Source: CAXXOK01 sp035353615 (GTDB lineage Bacteria; Bacillota; Clostridia; Christensenellales; Aristaeellaceae). From it: a stretch of DNA of 64,000 nucleotides. The stretch covers positions 8,967 to 72,966 of the forward strand of contig DAOPZY010000013.1 in assembly GCA_035353615.1 (NCBI GenBank), in the 5' to 3' direction. Under the pieces are notes generated by a model. The model worked only from the letters and a program-made list of their open reading frames with translations. It searched no databases and was not told the origin of the DNA. Shown one piece after another: positions 41,153 through 49,521 of the stretch. Both the position numbers and the translations under genes were made by a program. Every line of letters begins with the position of its first letter. Within the stretch, counting starts at the first letter, position 1.

Positions 41153-43378
41153 ATGGAACAGTTGACCGCTACGGTGCTGGAAACCACCTTCCGTAACGAT
41201 GAAAACGGCTACACGGTGCTGCGTGTTACGGTTGGCCGGGGTCAGCAGACGGTTGTAGGCTCCATGCCCGCACTCTCCTCCGGCGAAAACGTGCGGTTTG
41301 ACGGGGAATGGACCGAGCACCCCGTCTATGGCCGACAGTTTCACGCAAAAACCTGCCAGATCACCCCGCCGGATTCGCTGTCCGCGGTGGAAAAATATCT
41401 GGGTTCAGGGTTGATCCGGGGCATCGGCCCGGCAACGGCCAAGCTGATCGTGAAACACTTTGGCATGGACGCGATGGCCATCCTGGACGAACACCCGGAG
41501 CGCCTGACCGAGGTAAGCGGCATCGGCGAAAAAAAGGCCGCGATGATCCTGGAAAGCTATGCCGAGCAAATCAGCATGCGCAGAGTGATGCTTTTTTTGC
41601 AAAACTATGGCCTCAGCCCGAACCTGGCCACCAAAATCAGCAAATATTACGGAGAAGCTACGGTTGAACTGATTAAGCAAAACCCTTACCGGCTGGTAAC
41701 GGATATCGACGGCGTGGGTTTTTTAACGGCGGACCGCATTGCGCTGAGCATGGGGATCGACACGCACAGCGAGTTCCGCGTGCGCGCCGCGCTTTTTTAT
41801 CTGCTCAACGAGGCGGCGGGGAGCGGCGGCCACACCTATCTGCCCAAAGCCATGCTTCAGGAGCGCGCCGTGCAGACGCTGCGCGTGGAGGCGGATCTGA
41901 TCGCCAACCAGATCACGCAGGCGTTGCTCACCAAAATGCTGATGGCGTTTCGCCTGCCGGATCAGGAGGACGATTGCCTCTGCCTGCCGTTTTATTTTAA
42001 CGCGGAAAGCGAGATTGCCACACGCCTGCACTACCTGATGGAAGCGCGGCCCTATAAAAAAGTGACGGGGCTGACCCAGCGCATCGCGGCGCTGGAAAAG
42101 GAGCAGGGCATTCAGCTAAGCCCCATGCAGAAGCAGGCGGTGCGCAGCGCGGTCGAGGAAGGCGTGCTGATTATCACTGGCGGCCCCGGCACAGGGAAAA
42201 CGACCATTATCCGCTGCATCATTCGCCTGCTGAAAGAGGATAACGATATTCTGCTGTGCGCGCCCACAGGCCGCGCGGCCAAACGGATGACGGAAGCCAC
42301 CGGCGAGGAGGCCAAAACCATCCACCGGATGCTGGAATACGGCGGCGCGGAAAACGTGTTTGTGCGCGATGAAAACTATCCGCTGGAAACGGACTGCCTG
42401 ATTGTGGATGAAATGAGCATGGTGGATGTTTCCCTGATGCGCGGGCTTTTGCGCGCCATTTTACCGGGAACGCGCCTGATTTTGGTGGGGGATGCCGATC
42501 AGCTGCCAAGCGTGGGCGCGGGCAACGTGCTGCGGGATTTGCTGCAAAGCGAGATCGTCCCCAGCGTCCGGCTGACCGATATTTTCAGGCAGGACGAGAG
42601 CAGCATGATCGTCGTGAACGCCCACCGTATTAACGAGGGCGAAATGCCGCTGCTGAACGCGAAAGGCACGGATTTCTTTTTTGAGCGGCGCGCCACGCAG
42701 AGCGAGGCGGCGCAGACCATCAGCATGCTATTGCAAAGCCGGCTGCCTAAATACCTCGGCTTTCCCAAGGGGGAGTGGCAGCGGGAGGCGGTGCGCGCCA
42801 TTCAGGTGCTCAGCCCCACCAAAAAAGGGGAATGCGGAAGCGTTGCCCTGAACCGGCTTTTGCAGGCCGCGCTCAACCCGGAACGCGCGGGGCAGGATTC
42901 GGTGCTTCACGGCGAAACGGAATTTCGCGTGGGCGATAAGGTGATCCAGACCAAGAACGATTATCAGCTGACGTTTGTACGCAAAGCCGCCTTCGGCACC
43001 GAGGAAGGGGCGGGCGTGTTCAACGGGGACGTTGGCTACATTGAGCACATTGACCCGGCGGAGCATTTGCTGACAGTTTGCTTTGACGACGAACGTCTGG
43101 TTACCTACCAAAAGCAGCAGTTGGACGCGCTGGAACTGGCGTATTGCCTCACGGTGCACAAAAGTCAGGGCTGTGAATTTCCCGTAGTGGTAATGCCTGT
43201 GGTGGGCGGTTCCCCGATGCTGATGGCGCGAAACCTGCTCTACACGGCGCTCACCCGCGCAAGGCAGTTAGTAGTGCTGGTTGGCCGGGAGGAGGTCATC
43301 GCCCAGATGGTTGAAAACAACCATGTTGCGCGGCGCTTTACCACCCTTCGGGCGCGGTTGGAGGCGACGGTCGCATGA
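41153..43378 (+). CDS. recD2: RecD2-type DNA helicase
   Basis: SF1B 5'-3' DNA helicase of the RecD2 class, which works without RecBC; 741 residues. An OB-like N-terminal part is followed by helix-hairpin-helix repeats (GIGPATAKLIVKHFG; VSGIGEKKAAMILESYA). The helicase core has Walker A ITGGPGTGKTTI (about residue 340), Walker B DCLIVDEMSMVD, and the C-terminal motif LTVHKSQGCEFPVVV, then LLYTALTRARQLVVLVG. GAGGGAG precedes the ATG. It is coupled to comF by ATGA overlap. Confidence 0.95.
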   Translation: MEQLTATVLETTFRNDENGYTVLRVTVGRGQQTVVGSMPALSSGENVRFDGEWTEHPVYGRQFHAKTCQITPPDSLSAVEKYLGSGLIRGIGPATAKLIVKHFGMDAMAILDEHPERLTEVSGIGEKKAAMILESYAEQISMRRVMLFLQNYGLSPNLATKISKYYGEATVELIKQNPYRLVTDIDGVGFLTADRIALSMGIDTHSEFRVRAALFYLLNEAAGSGGHTYLPKAMLQERAVQTLRVEADLIANQITQALLTKMLMAFRLPDQEDDCLCLPFYFNAESEIATRLHYLMEARPYKKVTGLTQRIAALEKEQGIQLSPMQKQAVRSAVEEGVLIITGGPGTGKTTIIRCIIRLLKEDNDILLCAPTGRAAKRMTEATGEEAKTIHRMLEYGGAENVFVRDENYPLETDCLIVDEMSMVDVSLMRGLLRAILPGTRLILVGDADQLPSVGAGNVLRDLLQSEIVPSVRLTDIFRQDESSMIVVNAHRINEGEMPLLNAKGTDFFFERRATQSEAAQTISMLLQSRLPKYLGFPKGEWQREAVRAIQVLSPTKKGECGSVALNRLLQAALNPERAGQDSVLHGETEFRVGDKVIQTKNDYQLTFVRKAAFGTEEGAGVFNGDVGYIEHIDPAEHLLTVCFDDERLVTYQKQQLDALELAYCLTVHKSQGCEFPVVVMPVVGGSPMLMARNLLYTALTRARQLVVLVGREEVIAQMVENNHVARRFTTLRARLEATVA

Positions 43379-44052
43379 TACGGTGGCTGGAAGGCGTGCT
43401 GACGGCGCTGTTTCCGCAGCGGAACCTGTGCCATGCCTGCGGCGCGCCGCTGATCGCGGAGGAAGGGCTGTTGTGCGGGCCGTGTGAGCAATTGCTCGCC
43501 TCGGGCGCGCTGGTTGGCGGGCGATGCGAAACCGTGATTGATCCCGGCATTGCGTTTGCCGCTTCGGCATACCGGTACAGCGATACGGCGGCTGCGCTGG
43601 TGAAGGCGCTCAAGTTTCAGTCCGACCGGTCTGCGGCTGTTCCGCTAGCGGACGGGCTTGCCGCTTTATACGCCGAATACGCCGAGTTACGAGCAGCAGA
43701 CTTTTGCGTTGCGGTGCCGGTGCATTACCGTCGGCTACGCAAGCGCGGCTACAACCAGTCGGAAGTGCTGGCGGCCGCCTTTTGCGAAAGGGTGGGCCTG
43801 CCGTTGGAGACGGACGCGCTGATCCGTGTGCATCACAAGCGCTCTCAGGTTGGGCAGGGGCGAGAAGCTCGGCAATTGAACATCTCCGGCGCATTTGCGG
43901 CCAGCACGCGCGGCAGAGGGGTCATCCGCGGGCGGCGCGTGCTCCTGATGGACGATGTGCTCACAACCGGGTCCACTGCTATTGAATGCGCCCATGCGCT
44001 CACCCGGGCTGGGGCGGAGCAGGTGTTGCTGCTGACCGCCTGCCGCGTGTAG
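43375..44052 (+). CDS. comF: ComF family phosphoribosyltransferase-like protein
   Basis: ComF-type protein of 225 residues, associated with DNA uptake and handling of incoming single strands. An N-terminal zinc-finger-like pair of CxxC (CHAC, CGPC; residues 19-40) is followed by a PRTase domain with AVPVHYRRLRKRGYNQSEVLA and the PRPP-binding motif LLMDDVLTTGSTA. Overlap with recD2 suggests joint expression. A hairpin terminator follows. Confidence 0.92.
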   Translation: MIRWLEGVLTALFPQRNLCHACGAPLIAEEGLLCGPCEQLLASGALVGGRCETVIDPGIAFAASAYRYSDTAAALVKALKFQSDRSAAVPLADGLAALYAEYAELRAADFCVAVPVHYRRLRKRGYNQSEVLAAAFCERVGLPLETDALIRVHHKRSQVGQGREARQLNISGAFAASTRGRGVIRGRRVLLMDDVLTTGSTAIECAHALTRAGAEQVLLLTACRV

Positions 44053-44119
44053 CTGCTTACACTTGGAAGGCCCTGAATTTGGCAAGGGGATAGGATCACC
44101 CTCTGCCATTCAGTTGACC

Positions 44120-44176
44120 CCGCCGCAACGGAAATGAGTCAAGGGTTGCACCCTCGACCCATTTCCGTTGCGGCGG
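44120..44176. repeat. palindromic hairpin built from repeat-family ends
   Basis: A 21-bp inverted repeat (one mismatch), arms CCGCCGCAACGGAAATGAGTC and its complement, with an inner GGGT-TGC-ACCC stem. The arms match the CCGCCGCAGCGGA..GGGTCAAGGG end of the dispersed repeat, facing itself. Confidence 0.65.
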
Positions 44177-44203
44177 TGATTTACAGTTGTTGACCTGTCG
44201 CAT

Positions 44204-44240
44204 AATGGGGAGTTTTCCGCCATGGAAAACTCCCCATTTT
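44204..44240 (+). terminator. terminator between convergent comF and C_GCAxxG_C_C genes
   Basis: Perfect 14-bp stem AATGGGGAGTTTTC / GAAAACTCCCCATT around a 7-base loop, then TTTT. It abuts the stop codon of the minus-strand gene and probably serves both. Confidence 0.75.
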
Positions 44241-44702
44241 CTACAGATTGTTCTTTGCCAGTTCTTCCTCCGCCATGCGGGCGCACGCTTCCACATAACG
44301 CGCACAGGGGCGCGCTTTGTAATACTCCGCGTTGCGCTCCGCAGGTGCCGGTGTGGCGACAATGTCGTGGCTGGCCAGAAGATCACGGCAGATCAGCGTG
44401 CCAAATGCCTCGGAAAATTCGGCCCCTTTTTGCTGAATCCGGGCATAGTGCGCCTTCTTCGCCTCCATATCGGTTGGGCTGTCATACCCAAGCAACGCGC
44501 CCAGCGCCATGCTCATGCCGCAAAACGCGCCGCAAACCTCGCGTAGCCCGCCGATGCCGCCGCCCATCGAGCTGCTGATCCGGAGCGCTTCGCTTTCGCT
44601 CAGGCCCATCTCCTCGTGAAAGGCTGTGAAAACGGATTGCGCGCAGTTAAAACCCAGGTTGAAATAATCCCGTGCCTGTTTGGCCTTGATGCTCTCGCTC
44701 AT
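44241..44702 (-). CDS. C_GCAxxG_C_C family redox protein
   Basis: Member of the C_GCAxxG_C_C family, 153 residues; these have spaced Cys likely to bind iron or a redox centre, function unknown. Pattern seen: FNCAQSVF (C20), SSMGGGIGGLREVCGAFCGMSMALG, then ICRDL and RPCARYVEACA near the C-terminus. It lies 9 bases after the Mrp-type ATPase gene, an iron-sulfur carrier, which suggests a shared iron or redox context. Confidence 0.88.
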   Translation of the reverse strand: MSESIKAKQARDYFNLGFNCAQSVFTAFHEEMGLSESEALRISSSMGGGIGGLREVCGAFCGMSMALGALLGYDSPTDMEAKKAHYARIQQKGAEFSEAFGTLICRDLLASHDIVATPAPAERNAEYYKARPCARYVEACARMAEEELAKNNL

Positions 44703-44711
44703 AGCGGTCGG

Positions 44712-45554
44712 TTACCCCCTCTTGCGCGCGGGCAGGTCCACAATGGCGTCGATCATCGAATCCAGCCAGTCGCCCACAAACAGTTCAATCATGCCGCGAT
44801 CAATCCCCGAACTGAGCTTGGGGTCAATCGGCAGGCGCGCAAAATTCGGAATGTCGTAAGTTTTTGCAAGCGCTTCCACATGGCTTTCCCCAAACACGTC
44901 AATGGTCTTGCTGCAATCCGGGCACTTGACATAGCTCATGTTTTCCACAATGCCAATCGTCGGGATGTTGAGCATGCCCGCCATTTTAATCGCCTTTTCG
45001 ACAATCATGCCCACCAGCTCCTGCGGGGTGGTAACCAGCACCACGGCGTCCACCGGGATGCTTTGGAACACGGTCAGCATCACGTCGCCCGTTCCCGGGG
45101 GCATATCGATAAACAGGATATCCTTGTCGCCCCAGATCACGTCCGTCCAGAACTGTTTCACCGCGCCGGCAATCACGGGGCCGCGCCATACAACGGGGTC
45201 TGTCGTGTTTTCCAACAGCAGGTTCAGGCTCATAACGTCAATGCCGGTTTGCGTCCGCACGGGAAAGAGCCCGTCCTCGGTGCCGGTGGCTTTGGCGGTC
45301 AGGCCAAACGCCTTGGGGATGGAAGGGCCGGTGATATCCGCGTCCAGGATGCCGACCTTGAGGCCCTGCCGCTGCGCGAGCACAGCCAGCAAGGCGGTTA
45401 CCATGCTTTTGCCTACGCCGCCTTTTCCGCTGGAAATACCAATCACTTTTCGGATGGTGCTTTGCTCATGCGGTTTTTCAAGCAGGCTTTCGGGTTGTGT
45501 GCGGGAGCCGCAGCTCTCGCCGCAAGTGGAACAATCGTGGGTGCATTCGCTCAT
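44712..45554 (-). CDS. Mrp/NBP35-type iron-sulfur carrier ATPase
   Basis: P-loop ATPase that carries and delivers iron-sulfur clusters, 280 residues. An N-terminal Cys group (CTHDCSTCGESC, residues 4-15) resembles the NBP35 cluster site. The deviant Walker A is GKGGVGKSM, Walker B is ILFIDMPPGTGD, and the conserved C-terminal CPDC pair that bridges the dimer cluster is in MSYVKCPDCSKTI. AAAGGAAAC lies before the ATG. It is 131 bases after the DUF3842 gene and directly upstream of the C_GCAxxG_C_C gene. Confidence 0.93.
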   Translation of the reverse strand: MSECTHDCSTCGESCGSRTQPESLLEKPHEQSTIRKVIGISSGKGGVGKSMVTALLAVLAQRQGLKVGILDADITGPSIPKAFGLTAKATGTEDGLFPVRTQTGIDVMSLNLLLENTTDPVVWRGPVIAGAVKQFWTDVIWGDKDILFIDMPPGTGDVMLTVFQSIPVDAVVLVTTPQELVGMIVEKAIKMAGMLNIPTIGIVENMSYVKCPDCSKTIDVFGESHVEALAKTYDIPNFARLPIDPKLSSGIDRGMIELFVGDWLDSMIDAIVDLPARKRG

Positions 45555-45685
45555 GGTTCTGTTTCCTTTCTTGGGGATATGTGGCAATCCGCGGCCGAAC
45601 CCGGCGCGCTCTGCTGCCCGATTAGGGGTGCGCGAGCCGTGCATTCGCCGGGAAGGGAGGTTCGCGGGGTTGCTGAAAGCAAGTA

Positions 45686-46126
45686 TCAGCCGGGGGTTGG
45701 ATGATCCGCGCGCGTTGGGCCGCGCGCCAGCTTCACGACGGTGGCGGCAGCTTCGCTCAGCTTTTCTTCAAGGGTTTGGCGGCCGGCGCCCGCCACATGC
45801 AGCCCGCAGCGTTCCAGCGGGATCAGCACCTTTTCGGCTTCGCTGCCGCTGATGGCCGAGGCGATGGCGGGGGAAATTTCCCCCAGCAATGCGTTTGCGT
45901 GCAGAATGCCGATCACGCCAACAATGATGTCCGCGTGCCTGCACTGGTATCGGATAGCGTTCTCGCCGGTCGCGCCTTCGTCCGCGCCCGCGCGGAGCAT
46001 CGCGCTGGTGGCGGCCGCGTTGGTGCCCAGCGCCGTAATCGGGAGCGCTGGCGCCAGTTGCTTGATCGCTGTGACCAGCGCTTTGCCGATGCCCCCGCCC
46101 TGGCCGTCAATCACCAGTATCTTCAC
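45686..46126 (-). CDS. DUF3842 family protein
   Basis: DUF3842 protein of Clostridia, 146 residues, function unknown. The start VKILVIDGQGGGIGKALV looks like a Rossmann nucleotide loop; GTNAAATSAMLRAGADEGATGENAI and ADIIVGVIGI are the other family blocks. The GTG start overlaps the stop codon of the upstream kinase-like gene as GTGA. The tail after about residue 120 is Ala/Arg-rich and variable. Confidence 0.85.
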   Translation of the reverse strand: MKILVIDGQGGGIGKALVTAIKQLAPALPITALGTNAAATSAMLRAGADEGATGENAIRYQCRHADIIVGVIGILHANALLGEISPAIASAISGSEAEKVLIPLERCGLHVAGAGRQTLEEKLSEAAATVVKLARGPTRADHPTPG

Positions 46127-47265
46127 GGGCCGTCGCCCCCTTCCGCCGGTTCGTCCTCCATGTGCCGTTCGCTGGTGAGGATGCACTCATCCTCCCGTCT
46201 GGTATGATACGCTTCCAGATAGCAGTTTTCAAGGGGAATCCACTCATTTCGGAAACGCGCCAGCATCGTTTTCCCGTTCCGCCTGAGGATGCGGCGCAAC
46301 TGTTCCTCCGGCGAGGTGCGCAAAAGAACACGCACAGCGTGCAACGCCTCGTAATCCGCTTCAAAGGTCGGGTGCAGCGAGTAGCTGCCTTCCAACAGGG
46401 TAACAGGTTGCGGCGTTACGGTTATCCGGCGGCTGACGCCCCGGTGAAAATCGAACGCATCGTATGAAAAATCGCCCCCGAGCCGCAAGCCCGCCAACAC
46501 CTGCGCACGGAAGCGTTCATAATGAACATTGCCGCCGACTTCTTTCAGGCGTTGCTCGGTACGCAGTTCCAAGGGCAGAAAAAAATCGTCCATATGAAAC
46601 GCATTGCACGGATACAGCGGCGCCAGCAATTCAGCGAGCGTTGTTTTTCCGGACGCGCAGTTGCCATCCAGCACAAGGGTCGCTTTTCCGCGCTCCCGCA
46701 GGCTCTGTTCCAGTTTGCAAATCAGCGGCACCGCTTCCCCGTAACGCCTCAGCACCACCCGGTAGGCCGGCCCGTACGCTTTACGGTAGCGTTCGCTGTG
46801 GGAAGGCGGCAGGCGTTCCAGCGCTCCGCTTTGCAGATAGGCGGCGAGCGCGTCGGCGGTAAACGGCAAAGCGGTTTGCGCGTTCGGCTGATCCGGAGCC
46901 GCTTCCCGGGTAGCCTCGGCAAAGTTTTGCAGCGCTTTCAGCGACGCTTCAAACACGCTCTGCGAGCCGTGTACCTGCCCGGCGGTCATGCGCATCATGC
47001 CCGCGATGCGTATGGGCGGGATCGCGCGCACGAGCGGGTTGCGCAGGTTTAATCGACACAGACCGCCGCCGATTGGCTCAAACGCGGGCTGTTGCGCGTC
47101 GGCGGCGGTCAGAGCTGTTTCCTGTTCAATTTTGAGGGCGCAGATTTCTTCGTCAGGTAAAAGATGGCCGCAGCCAAACTCGCTCTGGTACAGCAGTTTG
47201 ACTGCGTCCTCCGGTTCGGAAAACGGGTGGTCGATCAGGGTTTGTACCCAAAAATCAAGCTTCAT
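46123..47265 (-). CDS. P-loop kinase-like protein with unknown N-terminal domain
   Basis: 380 residues in two parts. Residues 1-190 are an unrecognised domain with the opening FWVQTLIDHPFSEPEDAV and a conserved-looking QSEFGCGHLL. Residues 195-370 are a uridine kinase-like P-loop domain: Walker A LDGNCASGKTT (about residue 200), HMDDFFLP, a YDAFDFH block, LLEGSYSLHP and a lid region RILRRNGKTML. It probably phosphorylates a nucleoside or similar small molecule. It is followed with overlap by the DUF3842 gene and preceded by the ECF component gene (31 bases). Confidence 0.8.
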   Translation of the reverse strand: MKLDFWVQTLIDHPFSEPEDAVKLLYQSEFGCGHLLPDEEICALKIEQETALTAADAQQPAFEPIGGGLCRLNLRNPLVRAIPPIRIAGMMRMTAGQVHGSQSVFEASLKALQNFAEATREAAPDQPNAQTALPFTADALAAYLQSGALERLPPSHSERYRKAYGPAYRVVLRRYGEAVPLICKLEQSLRERGKATLVLDGNCASGKTTLAELLAPLYPCNAFHMDDFFLPLELRTEQRLKEVGGNVHYERFRAQVLAGLRLGGDFSYDAFDFHRGVSRRITVTPQPVTLLEGSYSLHPTFEADYEALHAVRVLLRTSPEEQLRRILRRNGKTMLARFRNEWIPLENCYLEAYHTRREDECILTSERHMEDEPAEGGDGP

Positions 47266-47296
47266 GCTTTTCTCCGTACAAAAGGGACGGCGCGAT

Positions 47297-47851
47297 TTAC
47301 TTGGCCGCGGACATTTTGGCCGCGGGGATCAGTTTGGCGTGTTCCAGCGCCATCACAATGGGCGGCACCAGAACCAGCTGCGCCACAATGCCCGGCCATG
47401 CCGTAACAAACGCGCCTGAAACAAACATACCGGCCGTGAACGCGTTACCCAGAAACAGGGCGTACAGCGCGAGGCTGACAATGCCCCACACCAGGCGGCC
47501 CAGCAACATCGCGATCACCAGCGAAAGGTAGAGGTATACCGACTTTGGAGGCGTCATCGCGTATAAAAGCCCGGCAAAAGCGCCATAGGCGGCCAGTTCA
47601 AAAGCCATGGCAAGAGCGGTCGGCATCAGCGGCGGCATCCCAAACAGAAAAGTGCGCAGGAGGGGCGCAACCAACCCCACAACCAAGCCATATGGCCAAC
47701 CGCATACAAAACCGCACAGCAATACCGGCAGGTGCATCGGCAACAGCGCCATGCCCAGTTGGGGAAGCTGCCCCGTCAGGAACGGCAACGCCAAGGCAAG
47801 CGCAAGGAACATCGCGCTCAGGGTTAACCGGTATACAGAATTTTTCAGCAT
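47297..47851 (-). CDS. ECF transporter S component
   Basis: Membrane substrate-binding subunit of an energy-coupling-factor vitamin transporter, about 184 residues and six predicted helices. The block LLPMHLPVLLCGFVCGWPYGL and FGMPPLMPTALAMAFEL are typical of this group. The substrate is not evident, and no A or T components are nearby; these are usually encoded once elsewhere. The second ATG was preferred because the first directly abuts GGGAGG. A strong promoter and a ~90-base leader precede it. Confidence 0.85.
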   Translation of the reverse strand: MLKNSVYRLTLSAMFLALALALPFLTGQLPQLGMALLPMHLPVLLCGFVCGWPYGLVVGLVAPLLRTFLFGMPPLMPTALAMAFELAAYGAFAGLLYAMTPPKSVYLYLSLVIAMLLGRLVWGIVSLALYALFLGNAFTAGMFVSGAFVTAWPGIVAQLVLVPPIVMALEHAKLIPAAKMSAAK

Positions 47852-47885
47852 ACTCCAATTCATCCTCCCGAATGGTCATTTTGGC

Positions 47886-47902
47886 CTTGACCTCCTTCGT
47901 GG
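47886..47902 (-). promoter_or_regulatory. leader hairpin of ECF S-component gene
   Basis: In the leader, ACCTCC-ACGA-AGGAGGT can form a 6-bp stem that would hide a ribosome-binding-like AGGAGG. It matches no riboswitch I know. Confidence 0.3.
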
Positions 47903-47947
47903 AGGTATGATGCCTTCATGACATCCGAGCAAAGCGCTTTCCCGCGT

Positions 47948-47976
47948 ATCATAGCATAGTTCAGGCATTTTGTAAA
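47948..47976 (-). promoter_or_regulatory. promoter of ECF S-component operon
   Basis: On the minus strand, TTTACA (47971-47976), 17-base spacer, TATGAT (47948-47953) with an extended TGC before it. Confidence 0.7.
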
Positions 47977-48150
47977 TGTTTTGGGGCCGTGCCCCGCGTT
48001 GCGGCGCGCGCCGTGCCAAAGCGGGCAGCTGTGAGCGTCACGGTGGCTCGCAACCCATTGGCCGGAGCCAAAAAGCCCGCCCATTAACCCGAACACGTGT
48101 GCGTGACAATGGCAGCAAATCATTGCCTCCCTTGGAAAACGCCAGCTTCC
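47977..48150. other. intergenic segment between divergent promoters
   Basis: About 170 bases between the ECF operon promoter and the rimO promoter; nothing recognised. Confidence 0.4.
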
Positions 48151-48166
48151 TTTTCAACGGCGGGTA

Positions 48167-48175
48167 TGGTATAAT
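48167..48175 (+). promoter_or_regulatory. extended -10 promoter of rimO operon
   Basis: TGGTATAAT with a perfect -10 at 48170-48175; no good -35 is seen, as is common for extended -10 promoters. It lies 35 bases before the rimO start. Confidence 0.6.
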
Positions 48176-48210
48176 AAGAAACTGTTAAGGGAATGGAAAG
48201 GGGTTACGGA

Positions 48211-49521
48211 ATGTACAGAGTCGGCGTAGTATCGCTGGGCTGCGCGAAAAACCGCGTAGATACGGAAATGATGTTGGGCATTTTGCAACGCAACGGCTAT
48301 GAGCTTACGACGGACGAGTCGCAGGCAGACGTGCTGATTGTGAACACCTGCGGCTTCATCAATTCCGCCAAAGAGGAGTCCGTCGATACGTTGCTTTCCT
48401 GCGCGGAATATAAAAAAACGGGACGACTGAAGCTATTGGTGGCCACCGGGTGCCTTGCGCAGCGCTATGAAAAGGATTTGATGACCGAGATCCCAGAGTT
48501 GGATCTGCTGATGGGCGTAAACCAGTATGAACAGCTGCCAAAGGCGATTGGCGAGGCGCTTTCGGGCAAACGAGCCTCTTACTGCGCGGACGATTTGCAC
48601 ATCCTGTCCGGTGAAAGGGTGCTCACAACGCCGCCCTATATGGCATACATCCGAGTAGCCGACGGTTGCGATAACCGCTGCGCCTATTGCGCCATACCGC
48701 TCATCCGGGGCGGTTTCCGTTCCCGCCCGATGGACGATGTGCTGGCCGAAATCAAAACCCTCGCGCAAAGCGGCGTGAAGGAACATGTGCTGGTGGCGCA
48801 GGATACTTCCCGTTACGGCGCGGATACTCACGGGCGCTCGCTGTTACCCGAGCTTTTGGAAAAAGCGGCCGCCATTCCGGGCGTAGAATGGCTTCGGGTG
48901 CTTTACTGCTACCCGGATGAGGTGGATGATCGGCTGCTGGACGTGATGGCTTCGCACGCCAATATTTGCAAGTATATTGATCTTCCCCTGCAACACGCCG
49001 ATCCGGCGCTGCTGAAACAGATGAACCGACGCGGCGATCCCGAACGCACGCGTGCATTTCTGCAAAAGGCCAGATCGATGGGCTTTACCCTGCGCACCAC
49101 GTTTATTGTGGGCTTTCCGGGTGAAACCGAGCAGCAGTTTCAGCGCCTGATGGACTTTGCGCGCGAGGTGGAGTTTGACCGGATGGGCGCGTTCGCGTTT
49201 TCCCCTGAGGAGGACACCCCCGCTGCCGCGATGCCCGATCAGGTGCCGGAAGCCGTGAAGCAGCAGCGTCTGGACGCGCTGATGACCCTCCAGCAGAGCC
49301 TTTCGCTGCACCGCAATCAGCTGCGCGTGGGGCAAACCGAGCGCGCCTTGGTGGAAAGCGTACGGGACGACGGCGTAGCCGTAGCCCGCACCGCAAGCGA
49401 AGCGCCGGATTCCGACGGGCTTTTATATTTGAAAAACGCGCAAAACGTAAAACCGGGTGATTTTGTAACGGCGCGTATTACGGACGCCGATATTTATGAT
49501 CTGATGGGGGTGATTGTATGA
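48211..49521 (+). CDS. rimO: ribosomal protein S12 methylthiotransferase RimO
   Basis: Radical SAM enzyme that methylthiolates an Asp of ribosomal protein S12; 436 residues. The N-terminal UPF0004 domain has VVSLGCAKNRVD and VNTCGFI for the auxiliary cluster. The radical SAM motif is CDNRCAYCAIP, and the C-terminal TRAM domain spans about 370-436. LGCAKNRVD separates RimO from MiaB. The ATG was chosen for AAAGGGG 7 bases upstream; an in-frame ATG six codons earlier lies before that site. First gene of rimO-pgsA-cinA-recA. Confidence 0.95.
   Translation: MYRVGVVSLGCAKNRVDTEMMLGILQRNGYELTTDESQADVLIVNTCGFINSAKEESVDTLLSCAEYKKTGRLKLLVATGCLAQRYEKDLMTEIPELDLLMGVNQYEQLPKAIGEALSGKRASYCADDLHILSGERVLTTPPYMAYIRVADGCDNRCAYCAIPLIRGGFRSRPMDDVLAEIKTLAQSGVKEHVLVAQDTSRYGADTHGRSLLPELLEKAAAIPGVEWLRVLYCYPDEVDDRLLDVMASHANICKYIDLPLQHADPALLKQMNRRGDPERTRAFLQKARSMGFTLRTTFIVGFPGETEQQFQRLMDFAREVEFDRMGAFAFSPEEDTPAAAMPDQVPEAVKQQRLDALMTLQQSLSLHRNQLRVGQTERALVESVRDDGVAVARTASEAPDSDGLLYLKNAQNVKPGDFVTARITDADIYDLMGVIV

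Noticed and set aside
47598..47879. 93-codon frame with a good AGGAGGT site before its ATG
   Set aside because: It runs out of frame through the ECF S-component gene and its residues show no family or membrane pattern.
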